Positions 1 to 12,291 are shown, counted from the first letter of the stretch. The stretch is DNA of 64,000 nucleotides from Lepiota brunneoincarnata (GCA_023014365.1 JAEBUN010000015.1:1054001-1118000); one strand, 5' to 3'. Numbers and translations: made by a program. Notes: generated from the sequence alone by a model not told the origin.

Positions 1-2
1 GC

Positions 3-3000
3 GGTCCTCAGGCCTCTGCACAGACTGAGGATCGCATTGAACTCTGCTGTGCTCCAGAGAGTTTCCGTGTCAATGTGTCCGCTCTTTCCGACCCGAACTC
101 TTTTCATATTACATTAACTTCTCCTTTAGTTACTTCTTTATCTTCTGTTTCCGCTTCCGTACTCTCCGCTTCGGACCCGATTTCTACAACAGACAATGTA
201 GTTAGTTCTGATTTCTCTTCTTTTCCTCCTTTCAAAGCTCTTGTTGATAGTGGTTCTACTCACTGTTTTGTGGACTCATCTTTCGTTCGTTCTCATAGTA
301 TTCCAACCTCGTCCATCCCAGCTATTGAACTTCAGTTATTTGATGGGACCTCAAATGCCTACATTACGGAGCTTGCGCAACTGCCTGTATCTTTCCCCTC
401 TGGTGAATCTATTATCTTGGACACTTATGTCACCCGGCTCGACTCTTCCTGTTCTGTGGTCTTAGGACACAACTGGCTCACCCACTACAATCTGTTGATT
501 GACTGGGCTTTGGGCAGTATTACTTTCCAGCCATCCCTACTCAAGAATCCTGCTTCCGTCTCTACCTGCATCGCACCTGCATCGGCCCCGCCTATGGCCA
601 CCCCTGACACTCCTGACCTAGGTTCACCACCCCTGTCTGGGACCTCATCCCAATCTGTCCCCCTTGCGAAACCGCACATATCGCTGATAAACGCTCCTGC
701 CTTTATCCGCGCTGCCAAGCTCCCTGGCTCCCAACAATTCCGAATCAATCTCTCCGCCGCCTCCGCATTGGCCGCGTCTTCTTCCGTCTCCGAAGACCCG
801 GCTGACCTCTCATCCATTCCCAAGGAATACCACAAGTTTGCTGATGTTTTCAGTAAATCGTGTGCTGACACACTCACTCCACACCACCCTTACGACCTCC
901 AGATTAACCTAGAGGATGGCAGTCAGCCTCCGGTCGGTACCATTTACTCTCTTTCACAATCAGAGCTTGGAGCTCTACATGACTTCATTGATGAACATTT
1001 ATCTATTGGCTTCATTTGCCCCTCCACTTCTCCTCATGGAGCCCCGGTCCTCTTCGTAAAGAAAAAGGATGGCTCCCTCCATTTATGTGTTGATTTTAGA
1101 GGTCTCAACCATATTACCAAGAAGGATCACTACCTCCTTCCACTCATCTCCGACCTCTTAGACTCCCCTCGCAAAGCCCACGTATATACCAAAATTGACC
1201 TCTGTCACACTTACCATCTGGTCCGTGTTGCTGATGGTGACGAATGGAAGACTGCCTTTCGGACCCGCTACAGCTCCTTCGAATGGATGGTCATGCCTTT
1301 CGGCCTCACCAACACCCCCGCCACCTTCCAGCAGTTCATGAACAACATATTCAAGGATATGCTTGACATCTGCGTTACCATCTATCTTGATGACATTCTG
1401 ATATACTCCGATAATCATAGTATCCATCGTGACCAAGTCAAGGAGGTCCTCAAGCGACTCCGCCAACACGGTCTATACACCCACCCTGACAAATGCCAGT
1501 TCCACTCTGACACAGTGGAATACCTCGGCTACATCCTTTCCCCCGACGGTCTCCGAATGGACCAATCTAAGGTCAAGACCATCCAGGAGTGGCCGGAACC
1601 CAAGAAAGTCAAGGACATCCAGTCCTTCTTAGGTTTCGCCAATTTCTACCATCGCTTCATTCATGGTTACTCTGACATTGTCGTTCTGCTCACTCACCTC
1701 ACCCGCAAAGACGTGAAATGGAATTTCACTGACGAATGCCGTGAAGCCTTCAGTTCCCTGAAAGAAGCATTCATATCCACCCCCATCCTCACTCCTTGGG
1801 CCCTCAATGCTCAGATCATTGTCGAGACCAACGCCTCCAACTACGCCCTTGCGGCTATCCTCTCTATCATCACCGATGATGGTGAGGTTCACCCCGTTGC
1901 ATTCCATTCCCGCACCTTTAACACAGCCAAACTTAATTATGACACCCATGACAAGGAACTCCTGGCAATATTCGAGGCTTTTTGCATCTGGCAACACTAC
2001 CTAGAAGGTGCCCCCCTTACTATTGATGTGGTCACCGACCACAAAAACCTCAAATACTTCTGCACCACCAAGATCCTTACTCGCCGCCAAGCTTGTTGGT
2101 CCAAGTTCCTATCCCAATTCCACCTCGTCATCCATTTCCGCCCTGGCCGCCTTGGCACCAAGCCTGATGCCCTAACTAGATGATGGGACATCTACCCTAA
2201 AGGGGGGAATAGCGACTATGCATCAGTCAACCCACACAACTTCTGACCTGTATTCACTCATGAACAGCTTGTGGCCTCCGTCCGTGCCACCACTCTTTAC
2301 GCCCCTTCCCTTTGCGCAGCTGTAGTCATGGACCTCGATCAGCTACACCACAATATCCTCACCGCCCTACCAGTGGATCCGACCACTTCCGCCCATCTTG
2401 CTAGCCCAGAAGGCCGTTGGTCAGTTAATGATAAAGGTTTCCTCCTCTTAGACGATAGAATCTATGTCCCTGACACCAACAGTCTCCGACTTCAGGTCCT
2501 CCAGTACAAGCATGACCATGCCCTAGCTGGCCACTTTGGTCAGAATAAAATGCTTGAACTCATCCAGCGCGAATACACCTGGCCTAGTATCCGCACCTTT
2601 GTCAAGGATTTCTGTAAGTCTTGTGTCACCTGTATGAGGTCTAAACCCCAGCGCCACCGCCCCTACAGTCTCCTTAAACAACTCCCCATTCCCAAACGCC
2701 CTTGGAACTCAATCTCCATGGACTTCATCGAGAAACTCCCCACCTCCTCCGGCTACAATGCCATCCTAGTAATAGTCAACAGACTCACCAAGCAATCCTT
2801 ATTCATCCCCACCTACGATACCGTCACCTCCTCTGACCTCACCTGCCTATTCGTCCTCCACATCTTCTCCAAGCATGGCATACCTGAACATGTTACCTCC
2901 AACCGCAGCTCCGAATTTGTCTCTCACTTCTTCTGCTTATTGGGACAAGCCCTCGACATGAAACTACACTTCACTTTGGGCTACCACCCAGAAGGCGATG

Positions 3001-3800
3001 GACAGACGGAACGCACCAACCAGACCCTGGAACAATATCTCTGGGTCTATTGTAACTACCAACAGGACAATTGGTCCGAATTACTACCACTAGCTGAGTT
3101 TGCTTACAACAATACTCCTAGTGCCACCACCAGTATCTCCCCGTTCTTCGCTAACAAAGGATATCATCCGAACATCACAGTTCATCCTGAACGCGACCTT
3201 GCCTCTGCTTGGGCCCGCCATTTTGCTGTTGATCTTGACGACCTACATACCACCTTGAAGTCTGAAATAGCGCTAGCCCAGCAACGCTATCAGACCTCCA
3301 CCGACGTCCGCCGACTCCCTGCCCCGGACTTCAAGGTAGGACAAAAGGTATTCATGAAAGCCCAATTCTTCTGCACCACCCGTCCTTCCAAAAAGCTCTC
3401 CGAAAAGTTCCTTGGGCCCTATGAGATCATCACCCAAGCAGGTACCCACTCCTTCACCCTCCGACTTCCTGACTCCATGCGTGGAGTACACCCAGTCTTC
3501 CATGTTTCCATGCTCGAACCGTCCACACCTAACACCATACCCGCCCGATCAGACCCACTGCCCTGCAGCCAGTTTCCATTGATGGAGAACCAGAATACGA
3601 GATTGCTCGCATCATCGACTCAAAAATCGATCGGCGCCGCGCATGCAAACTCCTCTACAAAGTCATCTGGTTAAGTTATGAAGACACCGAAGAAGAGTCT
3701 TCATGGTTACCGGCTACTGAGCTTGAACATGCCATGGATCTAGTAGAGGCTTTCCATTCCTCTTATCCTGCTAAGCCTGGCCCCCTTCCATTCACTTTTT
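3..3800 (+). pseudogene. pol: Decayed chromovirus pol (protease, RT, RNase H, integrase, chromodomain)
   Basis: The frame is open from position 3. It shows an aspartic protease DSG motif (about 245-260), reverse transcriptase with YLDD (about 1,383-1,394), RNase H, an HHCC zinc-binding integrase N-domain (about 2,515-2,640), the integrase core and a C-terminal chromodomain (about 3,580-3,770). Compared with intact copy B it has in-frame TGA stops at 2,181-2,183 and near 2,243. A net 2-nt insertion near 3,565 shifts the frame just before the chromodomain. Many Arg codons have become Cys, His or Gln, the RNase H ETDAS motif reads ETNAS, and the second integrase catalytic Asp is Asn. It is not functional as read. 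Initiation would normally be by frameshift from gag, so no start codon is expected. Confidence 0.92.
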
Positions 3801-3850
3801 TCACTGATCACCCACCACACCAAGAAACAATTTTATTGGACAAGTACAAA

Positions 3851-4061
3851 CTACCTGTTCCATGTCGTCACCAGGGTGCGGGATGGCGCTGCCGCATCCT
3901 CCATCATACCCCGCACCTCCTCTTCCAAAATGTCCCCGACGCTCTCCGACTCCTCCGTCTCTTCCTGACCCCCGCATCGCTTCTTCCAACCTCTCGATCT
4001 CCAGCCGCTCTTGTGCCTCCCGCTCCGCCTTTTCCCTCAATAGTTGCACCTTGCGCTCCAT
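3851..4061 (-). pseudogene. Remnant of the chromovirus antisense gene (cysteine-cluster region deleted)
   Basis: Starts with ATG at 4,061 and reads a short Lys/Glu-rich coiled coil matching the N-terminus of the antisense gene of B (19,788-20,878). It then jumps, with a frame change, to sequence matching that gene's acidic C-terminus and stop. The middle, including the whole Zn2Cys6-spaced cluster and both introns, is missing. The same internal deletion is in C (45,061-45,271), so it predates the inverted duplication. It lies between the integrase end and the polypurine tract, opposite to pol. Confidence 0.75.
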
Positions 4062-4138
4062 CGCAGTCAGTTGTCAGATGGTTGTCTGCTCATGAAGACC
4101 GCCTTGGGCCTCGAGGCTCGGCCCTAAAGGGGGGGCAC

Positions 4139-4790
4139 TGTCATATCCATGCTAAACTCAGAGCCTAATCATTATACTTCAGCTTCTCGACTCCACGTGC
4201 ATTCCACATGACAACCCTCTGCCCTCCGACTCAGCCCCGACTTGCTCCGGCTGCAACCCATCACCCAGATCACACGACCACCTCTGCATGTGCCATGGTC
4301 ACCTGACCCTCAGAAGTTCTATTTCCCAGTTCTCCATTTCCCGTCCGTAGTCAAGATACGTTACCAGTCTCCATACCCATACCGGTCTCCATTTCGTTTG
4401 TAATCCGTTTGTAACCATATGGGTCTCCGCTTCGCTCCGCGCATAGTCAGTATGAGTCATAGTTTGTAGGACCAGAAGTATATATACCGTAGGTACTTGG
4501 CTTGTACTCTTCAGTCTGATAATTGAATCAAGCAGCGGACCAGCTCCCTGTTCCATATCCTCTCCTCTCTTCTGCCTCGCTCCGCTTTGGCTCCGACTTC
4601 CTGAAATACGGACTAGGACAGTAGGAGGGCACAGCACATAAGCTGAGGCCGCAAGTCCAACCCCCCACCCAAAGTACTCCACCTCGGTTCCAAAGTCTAC
4701 ATACTGACTTCACCCCATCCTCTGGTTACCTTATATCAAGGATACCACCCTGACCCTCCGCTTTGGTCCCAACCCGCACTGGCTCTAACA
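4139..4790 (+). repeat. 3' LTR of chromovirus A
   Basis: 652 bp, TGTCATATCC at the start and CTAACA at the end (TG...CA). It directly follows the purine run ending GGGGGGGCAC. It contains a TATATATA box (about 4,478-4,485) and, about 26 nt further, the 11-mer AGTCTGATAAT, the inferred transcript start used for self-priming in this family. Same length as the LTRs of C. Confidence 0.93.
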
Positions 4791-6042
4791 ATGCACTCTT
4801 GAATGAGGAATTGGAACCTCTTTAAGTTGGCTTCGAGCGAGGGAATAGCCTTGATGAAGTCCCAGCTGAGCAAATTAAGGTCGCATTTGACCGACCGAGC
4901 GTCGTCACTGCGAGATTCAGACTTGTACTCGTTGCGAGAGTGAGACAGGAGATTTTGGAGTTCCTGGAGCAAACGAGCTGGCTGGGATAAGTGTCAGAAT
5001 CATTAAGCTTAGTGAATAGAAGTGAGAAAATGCCCACCAGATAAGCCTGCAAAGGCGCGCTCATCAGAAACAGACTCAGTATGGGCATGCTTGGCAGTAT
5101 TGGTGTTGGCTTTGGCTAGAACCTGTTCAGCCCGGGCATAACAGCAGTGTTTAGTGTTCATATTGGGAACTTGACAATAGGGAAGAAGACGGACGGTGCC
5201 TTTAGACAATGAGGACTTTTTGACAGTCTCCTAAAGAGGGAGGAAGTCAGAATCAGTGGTTAGGGGGAGTGGAGCTGGCGCACCACGTTGGAGGTAGACA
5301 AATGACACTTGCAATAAGGTGGAACTACACAAACCTCTTCGATGATAGCTTGAGAGACCTCCTCGTTGACCATCATGTCCTGAAGGCAAGTGATGATCTC
5401 AGCCAATGTAATAGGTTGAGAAGCAGCTAGATTACCATGTTAGCACCAGTTGCTCGGGAGTTGGAAGCACTGGTCATACTCTCAGCAGGCTCGGTATCGG
5501 TGTCTACCACAACAGCAGCAGAGATAGGGGCCTTGCGACCCTTGCAAGGCTAAGCTTATACATGAGAAGATGATGGGAGCCAAAAGAACACTAAGCTTAC
5601 GCGTTTGGGGACAGCAGAGCCTTCGGCAGCGTTAGAGGAAGTAGAGCCAGTTGTGGACGATGGGTTCTGAGCCTCTTCGGTCCTGGTCTTGTGGGATTCC
5701 TCAGAGCGGATGTGATTAATGCGGCTACAGCATTCAGAAAGCACCTTATAGATCGCGGGCATCTCATAAGATGAATGGTAGTTGTTTTGGTAAATTTCAT
5801 AGAGCTTGCAAATATGGAAGACGTAGTCCTGGTTGGCATGAAGCTTGATAGCCTCAGTGTCCTCCGATAACGCTTCAATATAAGCAGACTAGAAAGCGAT
5901 TGAGCAACGACGAGGGAGACAGAAGAATAAATAAACATACCCCAGGAGCATCGAATGCAAGGAGAGCCTTCTGGAGACAACCTTTGGTGTTACTAATGAG
6001 ATCGTTGAGCTCGACCTGGAGATGGGGGATAGAAGAAGCCAT
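4791..6042 (-). pseudogene. Antisense gene 2 of E' (helical protein, left-arm copy, 3' end cut off by A)
   Basis: Minus-strand gene with ATG at 6,042, 49 nt downstream of a TATAAAAG box (6,087-6,094, minus strand). About six exons separated by short GT-AG introns mirror the right-arm copy at 43,082-51,289. The first exon keeps the reading frame that a 2-nt deletion has broken on the right arm, and the intron donor near 5,602 is still GTAAGC where the right arm has ATAAGC. So this is the better-preserved copy. The last 19 codons lie beyond chromovirus A, outside the visible left edge. I recognise no known domain. It is homologous to gene 2 of D (12,292-13,654), which argues for a real conserved gene. 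Confidence 0.72.
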
Positions 6043-6686
6043 TTTCTTGCGAAGGGTGTCTGCTAGAATGAGACGTCGCTCCCTCACTTTTATAAGAAAA
6101 GGCTGTTGGCAGTGATGATGAATCATAACGAGTGGATGAAAAGCACCCTCCACCCTAAGCTTATGACCTGAGAGGCCTAGGAAACCTGTAATCTTGAGTA
6201 GCCAGCCTTCAACAGACTAGCTGAACCACAGTTGCCTTATTAGGTAACATGTTGCCAGGGTCTCGTGGTTATCAGTGTGCACAGGGATTCTGATGGAACA
6301 GTGAGGGCACTGATTTCAATTTGGCTAGGGGGAGATGGGCCCCAAGTGGCACTTCAGTTTGATGCAAGCTTTTTTTTCATGGTGTGCAAACACCATGTAC
6401 AGGCTGGTTCGGGTTTAGGCTTGTAAGAAAGCCAGAACGGATGACCGGGTCACTACGTGTTGCAGATCACAGCACATTGAGGTGTTAATAGACATTGCAG
6501 AAGTATCAGAGAAATATCTGATGAGCGTATAAGCGGCTGGAAGCCTTAGCTTAGCTCAGGGTCTTCAGAAGGGCCTCAAGCTTAACTCAGAAAGATACCA
6601 AGAGACAAGAATCTTTAATTGTGAATGTATCTACAGGACAAAATAGGATGTTACATTCAAGAGATAAAGGTATAAAAGGGGAGCGG
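6043..6686. other. Intergenic stretch between antisense genes 1 and 2 of E'
   Basis: No credible ORF. It contains the TATA box of gene 2 (6,087-6,094), one TAAGCTTA palindrome (6,156-6,163) and a sequence nearly identical to the element's own polypurine tract at 6,323-6,337 (GGCTAGGGGGAGATG), followed by GGGCCCC. Mirrored at about 42,438-43,081. Confidence 0.6.
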
Positions 6687-7869
6687 CTAGTTTAAGTCCT
6701 CCAAGATAGACTCCAGATCCTGAGTCATCGGGAAAGTGAGGAAGAGAAGTGATTTGAGCTCCTCAAATTCTTCGTATGTTGGGACTCCCAGAAAGTTGTT
6801 GGTGAACTCAAAGAATACCTCAACATCTTCAATGGAGTCAGCCATCCCCATCTCGATGAACGCCATGTCGTTACCTTCCAAGGCTGTCCTGGTAGCTTGC
6901 ATTTCCTGGACAAACTGATAAACCACCCGATGGTAGTGAAACGCCGAAGCCTCGTAAGCGACACGGTTCACCTCCAGGCTGACCAAGCTGGAGGACACAA
7001 CATGCGCAAAAGTGGCCAGATCTAGAAAATAAAGAGAATAAGAAAAGAGAAAAATAGTGAACAGAGAAACTTACAGTATTCACTGGTCAGTGAAGATGTG
7101 ACCAGGGCATTCGCAATGCCAGCCGAGACTCACGGATGGTCTGCGAAGGTGCAGGGGTAATTATAGAGGTCACAGCTGCGACACTTCTTACCCTTGCCCA
7201 GAGGCTCGCACTCCAACTTATGAGCAGCGCAGGAAGGACACCAAGACTGAGGTGGCACGTACTGGAGTAGATGTCAAAACCTTCAGTAAGGAAACACGAG
7301 AAAACTTGGAGAACATACTGAAAGCTGGCTAGCTGCCAGCAGCCTAGAAAAGTTCTCACAAAAGAGCAGGACTGGGTGGCGGTATCCATGGTCCCAAATA
7401 ATGGTGGCCTCAGAGTGTCGAATGCAAGCTCGGGGAACATATTTCTTCGTCTGTGTGTTGGAACTCTTCTTGGACAAAAGGACACATTTTTGACGCGACA
7501 GGCCAGCATGAGGAGACTCTTGAGGGATCCCCAGAACCACTGGGCTAGGCAAACAAGAAGGGACAGGAGACGGTGAGGGCAGAAGCGAGTCTTGAAAAAT
7601 GAACGCCAGCTCCTGTGGAACAGGAGATGGCTCCAGGAGAAGTTCCAGGTCTGGGGAGGGTGAAATCTCTATGGCACTTGCAGGAGACTTGACTGGAGTG
7701 CCAGCCAAGTGAGGTGGTGATGGTGTTGGACACCTAGGCAAAGCCAGCACATGTTGCCCATCCAGAGAAGAGGACCAGCTAAAGATTTTAAAGAGGTCGG
7801 CTTGAGAGACCTCAGGGACCAGAGAACGCAATGATGAGTTAGAACCTGCCAGGAATAAGGGGAGAGGGG
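6687..7869 (-). pseudogene. Antisense gene 1 of E', 3' exons with Zn2Cys6-spaced cluster (left arm)
   Basis: Mirror of 41,255-42,437. It reads a Pro/Ser-rich segment, a cysteine cluster with CX2CX6CX8CX2CX6C spacing (about 7,150-7,255), an intron of about 55 nt, and a helical C-terminal domain ending in TAG at 6,687. The spacing is that of Gal4-type binuclear zinc DNA-binding domains. A TGA (CGA expected) just after the cluster is shared by both arms. The 5' exons are on the far side of inserted element D (32,103-32,945). Confidence 0.78.
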
Positions 7870-7873
7870 GCGG
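7870..7873 (+). repeat. Target-site duplication of D, left copy (GCGG)
   Basis: GCGG directly before TGAAATG; the same four bases follow the right LTR at 32,099-32,102. The solo D LTR on the other arm has CTGC and CCGC at its ends, i.e. the same site with one C-to-T change. Confidence 0.75.
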
Positions 7874-9732
7874 TGAAATGCAGATTACTTTACAAGATTG
7901 AAAACAAAGTTTGTTAACAGGTTTGCTAATTCCAACTTTATAAGTTTGTGGGGGAGAGGTTGTCACAGATCTCCAGAAATATATTCAATTCTAGTGTTTT
8001 TAGGGTCTTGGTAAGTTATTCTCTTAGTCTTCAACTAGACAGACAGTTGTCCTATCTGAATACAATGGGAACTTTGACAGTCATTACTATATAGTATGTT
8101 AACTAATATCTTCACGATTCGATAAGTCAGGCAAAACACAAGCTTTCGCAATCAGTGAACCTCCATAGACCTAGCAGACAACGTGTTCTAACAGGCCCTA
8201 GCGTACTACGTCCCTTTCTCTTGACAATACTGTAAATTTACACTACCCAGCGAGACAGGCTTTTGACAAGCTCCTGCAGTAAGTGTCTTTAAGCTAGTAG
8301 GCCTAGCGGACGGCGTTATCTAATGGGCCCTAGCGCACTACAGCTTCTGAACAAGGCAATAAAACTTTATACTACTCAGCGAGACAGGCTTCTAGCGAGC
8401 TCCTGCAGTAAGTATCTTTAAACTACATAGACCTAGTGGACAGTGTTTTCAACAGGCCCTAGCGTACTATGTTCGCTTCTCAATTAAACAGCTCTACAAT
8501 TCAATGGTATACTTCTGAGGCAAGGCCTCTAAGAGGAACCCAAAGAAACAGAAGTTAGTGAACTTTCTACTTAAGAACAGAAGAGGCATAGCAACTTGTA
8601 TTCAGTTCTCGAGTCAAGCAGAAGGGTCTGTCAATATCTCAATCGTTTCAAAGGGTCTGGTTTTTAAAGAGTATAACTCTTTAAGTCTCTGGTAGTCTAT
8701 GACCGAAGAAAATCGCGTAAAATTGCTTTATATTCCTATCCTAATCGACCATACAATCAGGGGGGGAAATAGGCAAGCAGTTTCTTGCCTCCCATGTAAT
8801 TTACAGATGAGTTTTTATAACAATATACAATTAACTTATGGGTATACCTGAAACAAGCCTTCAGCTTCATCATTTTATTGTCTCCTCATCATTTAGGAGC
8901 ATCATTCTAGGAGTTCCGATATCAGCGACATCAATTTGCTCTCAGGAACTTGCTCCCTAGGTGCCTGGCTATTTATATCACAGCCAGCTGGGTTAGCGAG
9001 TTTCCTCACTAACGTTTATCTATTGGTTTTTATTCTCAGACTCTCCATACCTGAGTTTCTCAACCCTAATGTTCTAAAGTCCACTTCTATAGTCTTCAGG
9101 TAGTAGACTAACACTAGAATTAATTAGCTTATTCTATTCTTATCAATCTTCATTTTCTAGTTCATCATTTCTGATCTCTTTTTGTTTCTATGAGGGGGCA
9201 TCCTTCCCTGAGTACCCTCTGGGATACCCCCATTCAATCCCTTAGGTTTCAATATCATCAGAACCGTTCCAAGGGGACATTCTTGTCAGGGCATTTAGCT
9301 AATCCCTACATTCTTTTGTCAAGATTCACTCCCAGACCTGTTATTATGACTAGGTACCATCCGGATGACATAGGCGTTGCGACTTGTCCGCTTTCTAGGG
9401 CAGAGGCGAAGAAATGGGTCTTTTGTGCAGTCATGAGTATCTTAACTAATATCTTAGTTAATACGGTATCGGATACAATGCTCGGGTACATTCATACCAG
9501 AGTCATTCTTCCATAGCCTTGTCACCAATAAGTTAGTTAACATCACTTTTTACTTGTCTGGGTGTTCTGGTTCTGTTTCTGAGATGTCCACCTTCACATA
9601 TTTTAAATAGTATTCTAAATCTCTCACACCCAGTGTCTGACCATGGCCATATACTGATATTATTTGGTAATGGAGAGTTAGTTACTTTATTAGCTAGTGA
9701 TTTCACAAATGAAATGATTTTGCAGTGCAACA
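7874..9732 (-). repeat. 3' LTR of D
   Basis: 1,859 bp, bounded by TGAAATG and GCAACA. Nearly identical to 30,241-32,098 and to the solo LTR 39,393-41,250 (inverted). It carries about two and a half tandem copies of a roughly 131-bp unit (about 8,165-8,460). No convincing ORF; the 108-codon frame at 9,190-9,516 recurs only because the LTR recurs. Confidence 0.93.
8165..8460. repeat. Tandem repeat of about 131 bp inside the D LTR
   Basis: The landmark CCTAG(C/T) recurs at 8,170, 8,302 and 8,432. The blocks CAGCGAGACAGGCTT and GAGCTCCTGCAGTAAG (or AAGCTCCTGCAGTAAG) recur with the same period. The same array is in the other D LTRs (about 30,531-30,830). Confidence 0.8.
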
Positions 9733-9747
9733 TCTCCCCCTTTCTTT
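9733..9747 (-). other. Polypurine tract of D
   Basis: On the minus strand reads AAAGAAAGGGGGAGA immediately before the LTR start TGTTGC. This is the expected plus-strand primer site, and it places everything to its right inside D. Confidence 0.88.
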
Positions 9748-10326
9748 AAATGACTGTCCTCAGTCTCCAAAAGCCTCTATTTTCGTCATTTTCATTGGAG
9801 TTTTATCACACTTGTCTCTTCAGTGGTTATTAGTCACCATGACCAGCTTTAGATTATTCTTCTTTATAGGGATTTATTGATTTCACAGCCACTCGTCTCA
9901 GAACTGGCACTAGCACAGTTCCCGTTGATCTAGTCTTGTAATGCCAAGCTTGTTTATGTAATTAGGTCTAATATTAGCCTAGGATATAGAACTCTAGGCT
10001 GTCTATAACGGTTTTTTGTCCGTCCTTGTTTGCGCCTTGTCCTTGGAGATGGTATGGTAGGTCGGGCTGGCTTATCAAATCTCATTTGATAATCACATAT
10101 TTTAGCAGAGGCCACGAGTTAAGAATTTGGCGATTCCCTCCCTACTGAATGATTTTAAGCTTCGATCTCTGATTTTCCAGGTATTTCCAATTCCCAGGAG
10201 TCTGTCTTAGGTAGGTGGGATTCGAATTTCGCACAGATGGGTCCATGCGCAATCGATTTCCCTTCGTTATTTGTTTACCGACTTTGTTAACTCCCTCCAT
10301 TTTTTTCTTTCCTGTCCTCTTCCATC
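9748..10326. other. Non-coding stretch between D polypurine tract and antisense gene 1
   Basis: 579 bp of T-rich sequence without a credible ORF. Position and orientation make it the likely promoter and 5' leader of antisense gene 1, but I see no clear TATA box. Confidence 0.5.
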
Positions 10327-11823
10327 ATGCCAAAGCACTTGCGAACTTCGTCCAAGGCCAAGACATCCTTGCATGACTGCAAGAAACGGTCTGGTACGTT
10401 TTTATGCTCCTTTCTTTATCTAGCTCAATGTCTACTTATTTTCCTGTGACAATGATTTAGGCAACAAGGCCAAAGTTGCCAAGGTCGCTGTTACGGCGCA
10501 CGCCAAATCTACTTGAAACCGCCGTTGTCGCTCACAGGTTGTGAAAACTGACAGCTCTGATAATTCTGGTGAGAGTGAGAGGGGAGATTCTTCAGACGAG
10601 GAGGAAGACAAACTTGAGTCTTCAGAGGATTCTGGTTCCTCTCCTCCACGTCGCTCCTCTCATTCTACTGCTCGCTCTTCAACTAAAACTTCCCGAAAGG
10701 ACAATGAGAAGGTCCTGGTGGAGTAACGTGCTCCGGGCGAAGGTCGTAAGTTCCCTCTATATTTTCTAAGTTAAATTGATTCTAGATGTGCCTTAGGGTC
10801 TCGTACTACCGCACAGCTGGTCTCATGGTTCAGCCATACCTGGGACGATCCCATTCTCACTCCAGATACCGCAGCCTATTTTAAACAAGGCATGGCACCA
10901 GTAAGTTGTTTGGTCATTTCTGTTGCGATGTTTCGACTAACTGTTCTTTTCAGGAACCTGTCACGTCCTTGTTCTGCAGCAATTGTATCTCTGCCGGCTT
11001 GGTAACCTGTACCTCAATTGGCATGGGTCGCCGCTGTAAGCAGTGCTCTAAGGGTAGCAAGAGTAACTGTACTTTTAGCAAGCCCCCTCCACTTCAACAG
11101 TATTTCTCTGAGGGAATATTTCCCTTGCACTTGGTAGCCCCGACTGTGAGTTTTTATCCCTATTTCTGGTCTTTTTTTCTTGCTAATGCCTCTTTTTCTT
11201 TCGTAGATCTCATTTCGTGTTTCCGTAACCTGCAAGCTCTGCACCTTTTGAACGTGGCTCAGCAAACTCAAGCACGGTATCTCCACACCCAATACATTCA
11301 ACAGGTTTACAAGCTTGGGCGTGATCTCCTTAACTTGCACACCGTTCGGGGTGGCAATGATCCTGATGTCTGGGTGGGCGCTGGCATGGCTGAGACTGCT
11401 GAGGATGCCATCCATTTTTTTGATGTTCTCAAATCCCACCTTCCTTCAGTGGACAAACGTGGTCGATTCGCTGCCAATGCTGCTCATATTCATCAGGTTC
11501 TTCACAAGTTCCTTGGGCATCTTACTGGTGAGGTTTCAAGCATGCCCCCTGTCCTCGATCTTCCTGCTGTCCCCACTCCTCGTGCTTTGTCCTCACTGTT
11601 GCCTACTCCTGTTGACGCTCCTATGGACGTCATTACTTCCCCACCCCCATCTGTTTCTATCAGAAGGCCCCTGGAGATCGCTGAGGTCGTTGTCCCCCCT
11701 GTTTATGTCATGGTTACAGAAGATGTCGATCCAGTGGAAAGTCGTGAGGGGGCGGCGGCGCTTTTCGCTGATGGGGTCAAAGTGGTGCCCTCCTCAGCTT
11801 GTTGTCCCTCTACTCCTGTCTAG
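10327..11823 (+). pseudogene. Antisense gene 1 of D: Zn2Cys6-like cluster plus helical domain
   Basis: Runs opposite to D's pol. Exon 1 starts at ATG 10,327 and ends at a GTACGT donor (10,394); exon 2 starts at 10,461 and encodes an acidic Ser/Glu-rich stretch. A cysteine cluster with CX2CX7CX8CX2CX7C spacing lies at about 10,974-11,074. An intron at about 11,146-11,206 has a flexible donor; the frame stays open through it. A helical region with a GMAETAED...FF motif follows, then a Pro-rich tail and TAG. The order of parts, intron position and GMAxxxED...FF motif match gene 1 of E. TGA at 10,516 and TAA near 10,724 (CGA and CAA expected) interrupt it. Spacing suggests a fungal zinc-cluster regulator; function is not shown. 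Confidence 0.72.
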
Positions 11824-12291
11824 GAGTCTTTTTGTTGTTGTCTTTTGCTGCTGTCTTTGCTTCGCCTCACTTTGCTGTCTGTCTTTTGTCTTTGTTTACT
11901 AGTCGTTGTTGGGCTGTTTACTAGTAAACTATTGTTTGTCTGAATGCCATGCTTTTGTGTCTTGTTTTGTGTAATATCTGAGAGAAATACCGAAAAAAAA
12001 GAAAAACAATCCAAGAAACACACAAAAAGAAATTGAGTTTGGTGACTGTGAGTCTTTTGCAGGGTTGAAGCTTGGGGTTTCAAAGGCTGGGCTTCTCCTC
12101 CCTCTTTCTTTAGCTGCTCTGGGTGCCCTCACCCAATGTCTCATAATGAAAATTTCTAGATGTAACAAGTTTCTTCGCTAACTTCTTTACTCAGTTCCTG
12201 CTTCTTTTACTTGTAGTTTCTGTTTTTAGCAGGGGTTTGAGTTTCAGATTCCCTTTTGTTTCAGTGGGTTCCATTAATCACTTGTGGGTCC

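Larger units (their letters stand above)
1..4790 (+). mobile_element. Chromovirus copy A, 3' part (gag end missing at window edge)
   Basis: Ty3/Gypsy element cut by the window start at the gag/pol junction. It contains pol, a decayed antisense ORF, a polypurine tract (about 4,126-4,138) and the 3' LTR. It is the inverted counterpart of element C (44,332-51,226): A position 1 pairs with C position 49,123. A and C share nonsense codons in pol (2,181 and 2,243 in A; near 46,933 and 46,871 in C). They therefore look like the two halves of a segmental inverted duplication rather than independent insertions. The 5 bases after the LTR (ATGCA, 4,791-4,795) are the reverse complement of C's target duplication TGCAT. 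Confidence 0.93.

Noticed and set aside
1158..1469. 103-codon frame opposite RT, repeated at 23,266-23,577 and 47,649-47,960
   Set aside because: It is the complement of a conserved RT stretch; conservation follows from pol, and it has no start context, domain or cargo position.
9190..9516. 108-codon frame in the D LTR, seen three times
   Set aside because: Repeats only because the LTR repeats; no domain and no homolog in the E LTR.
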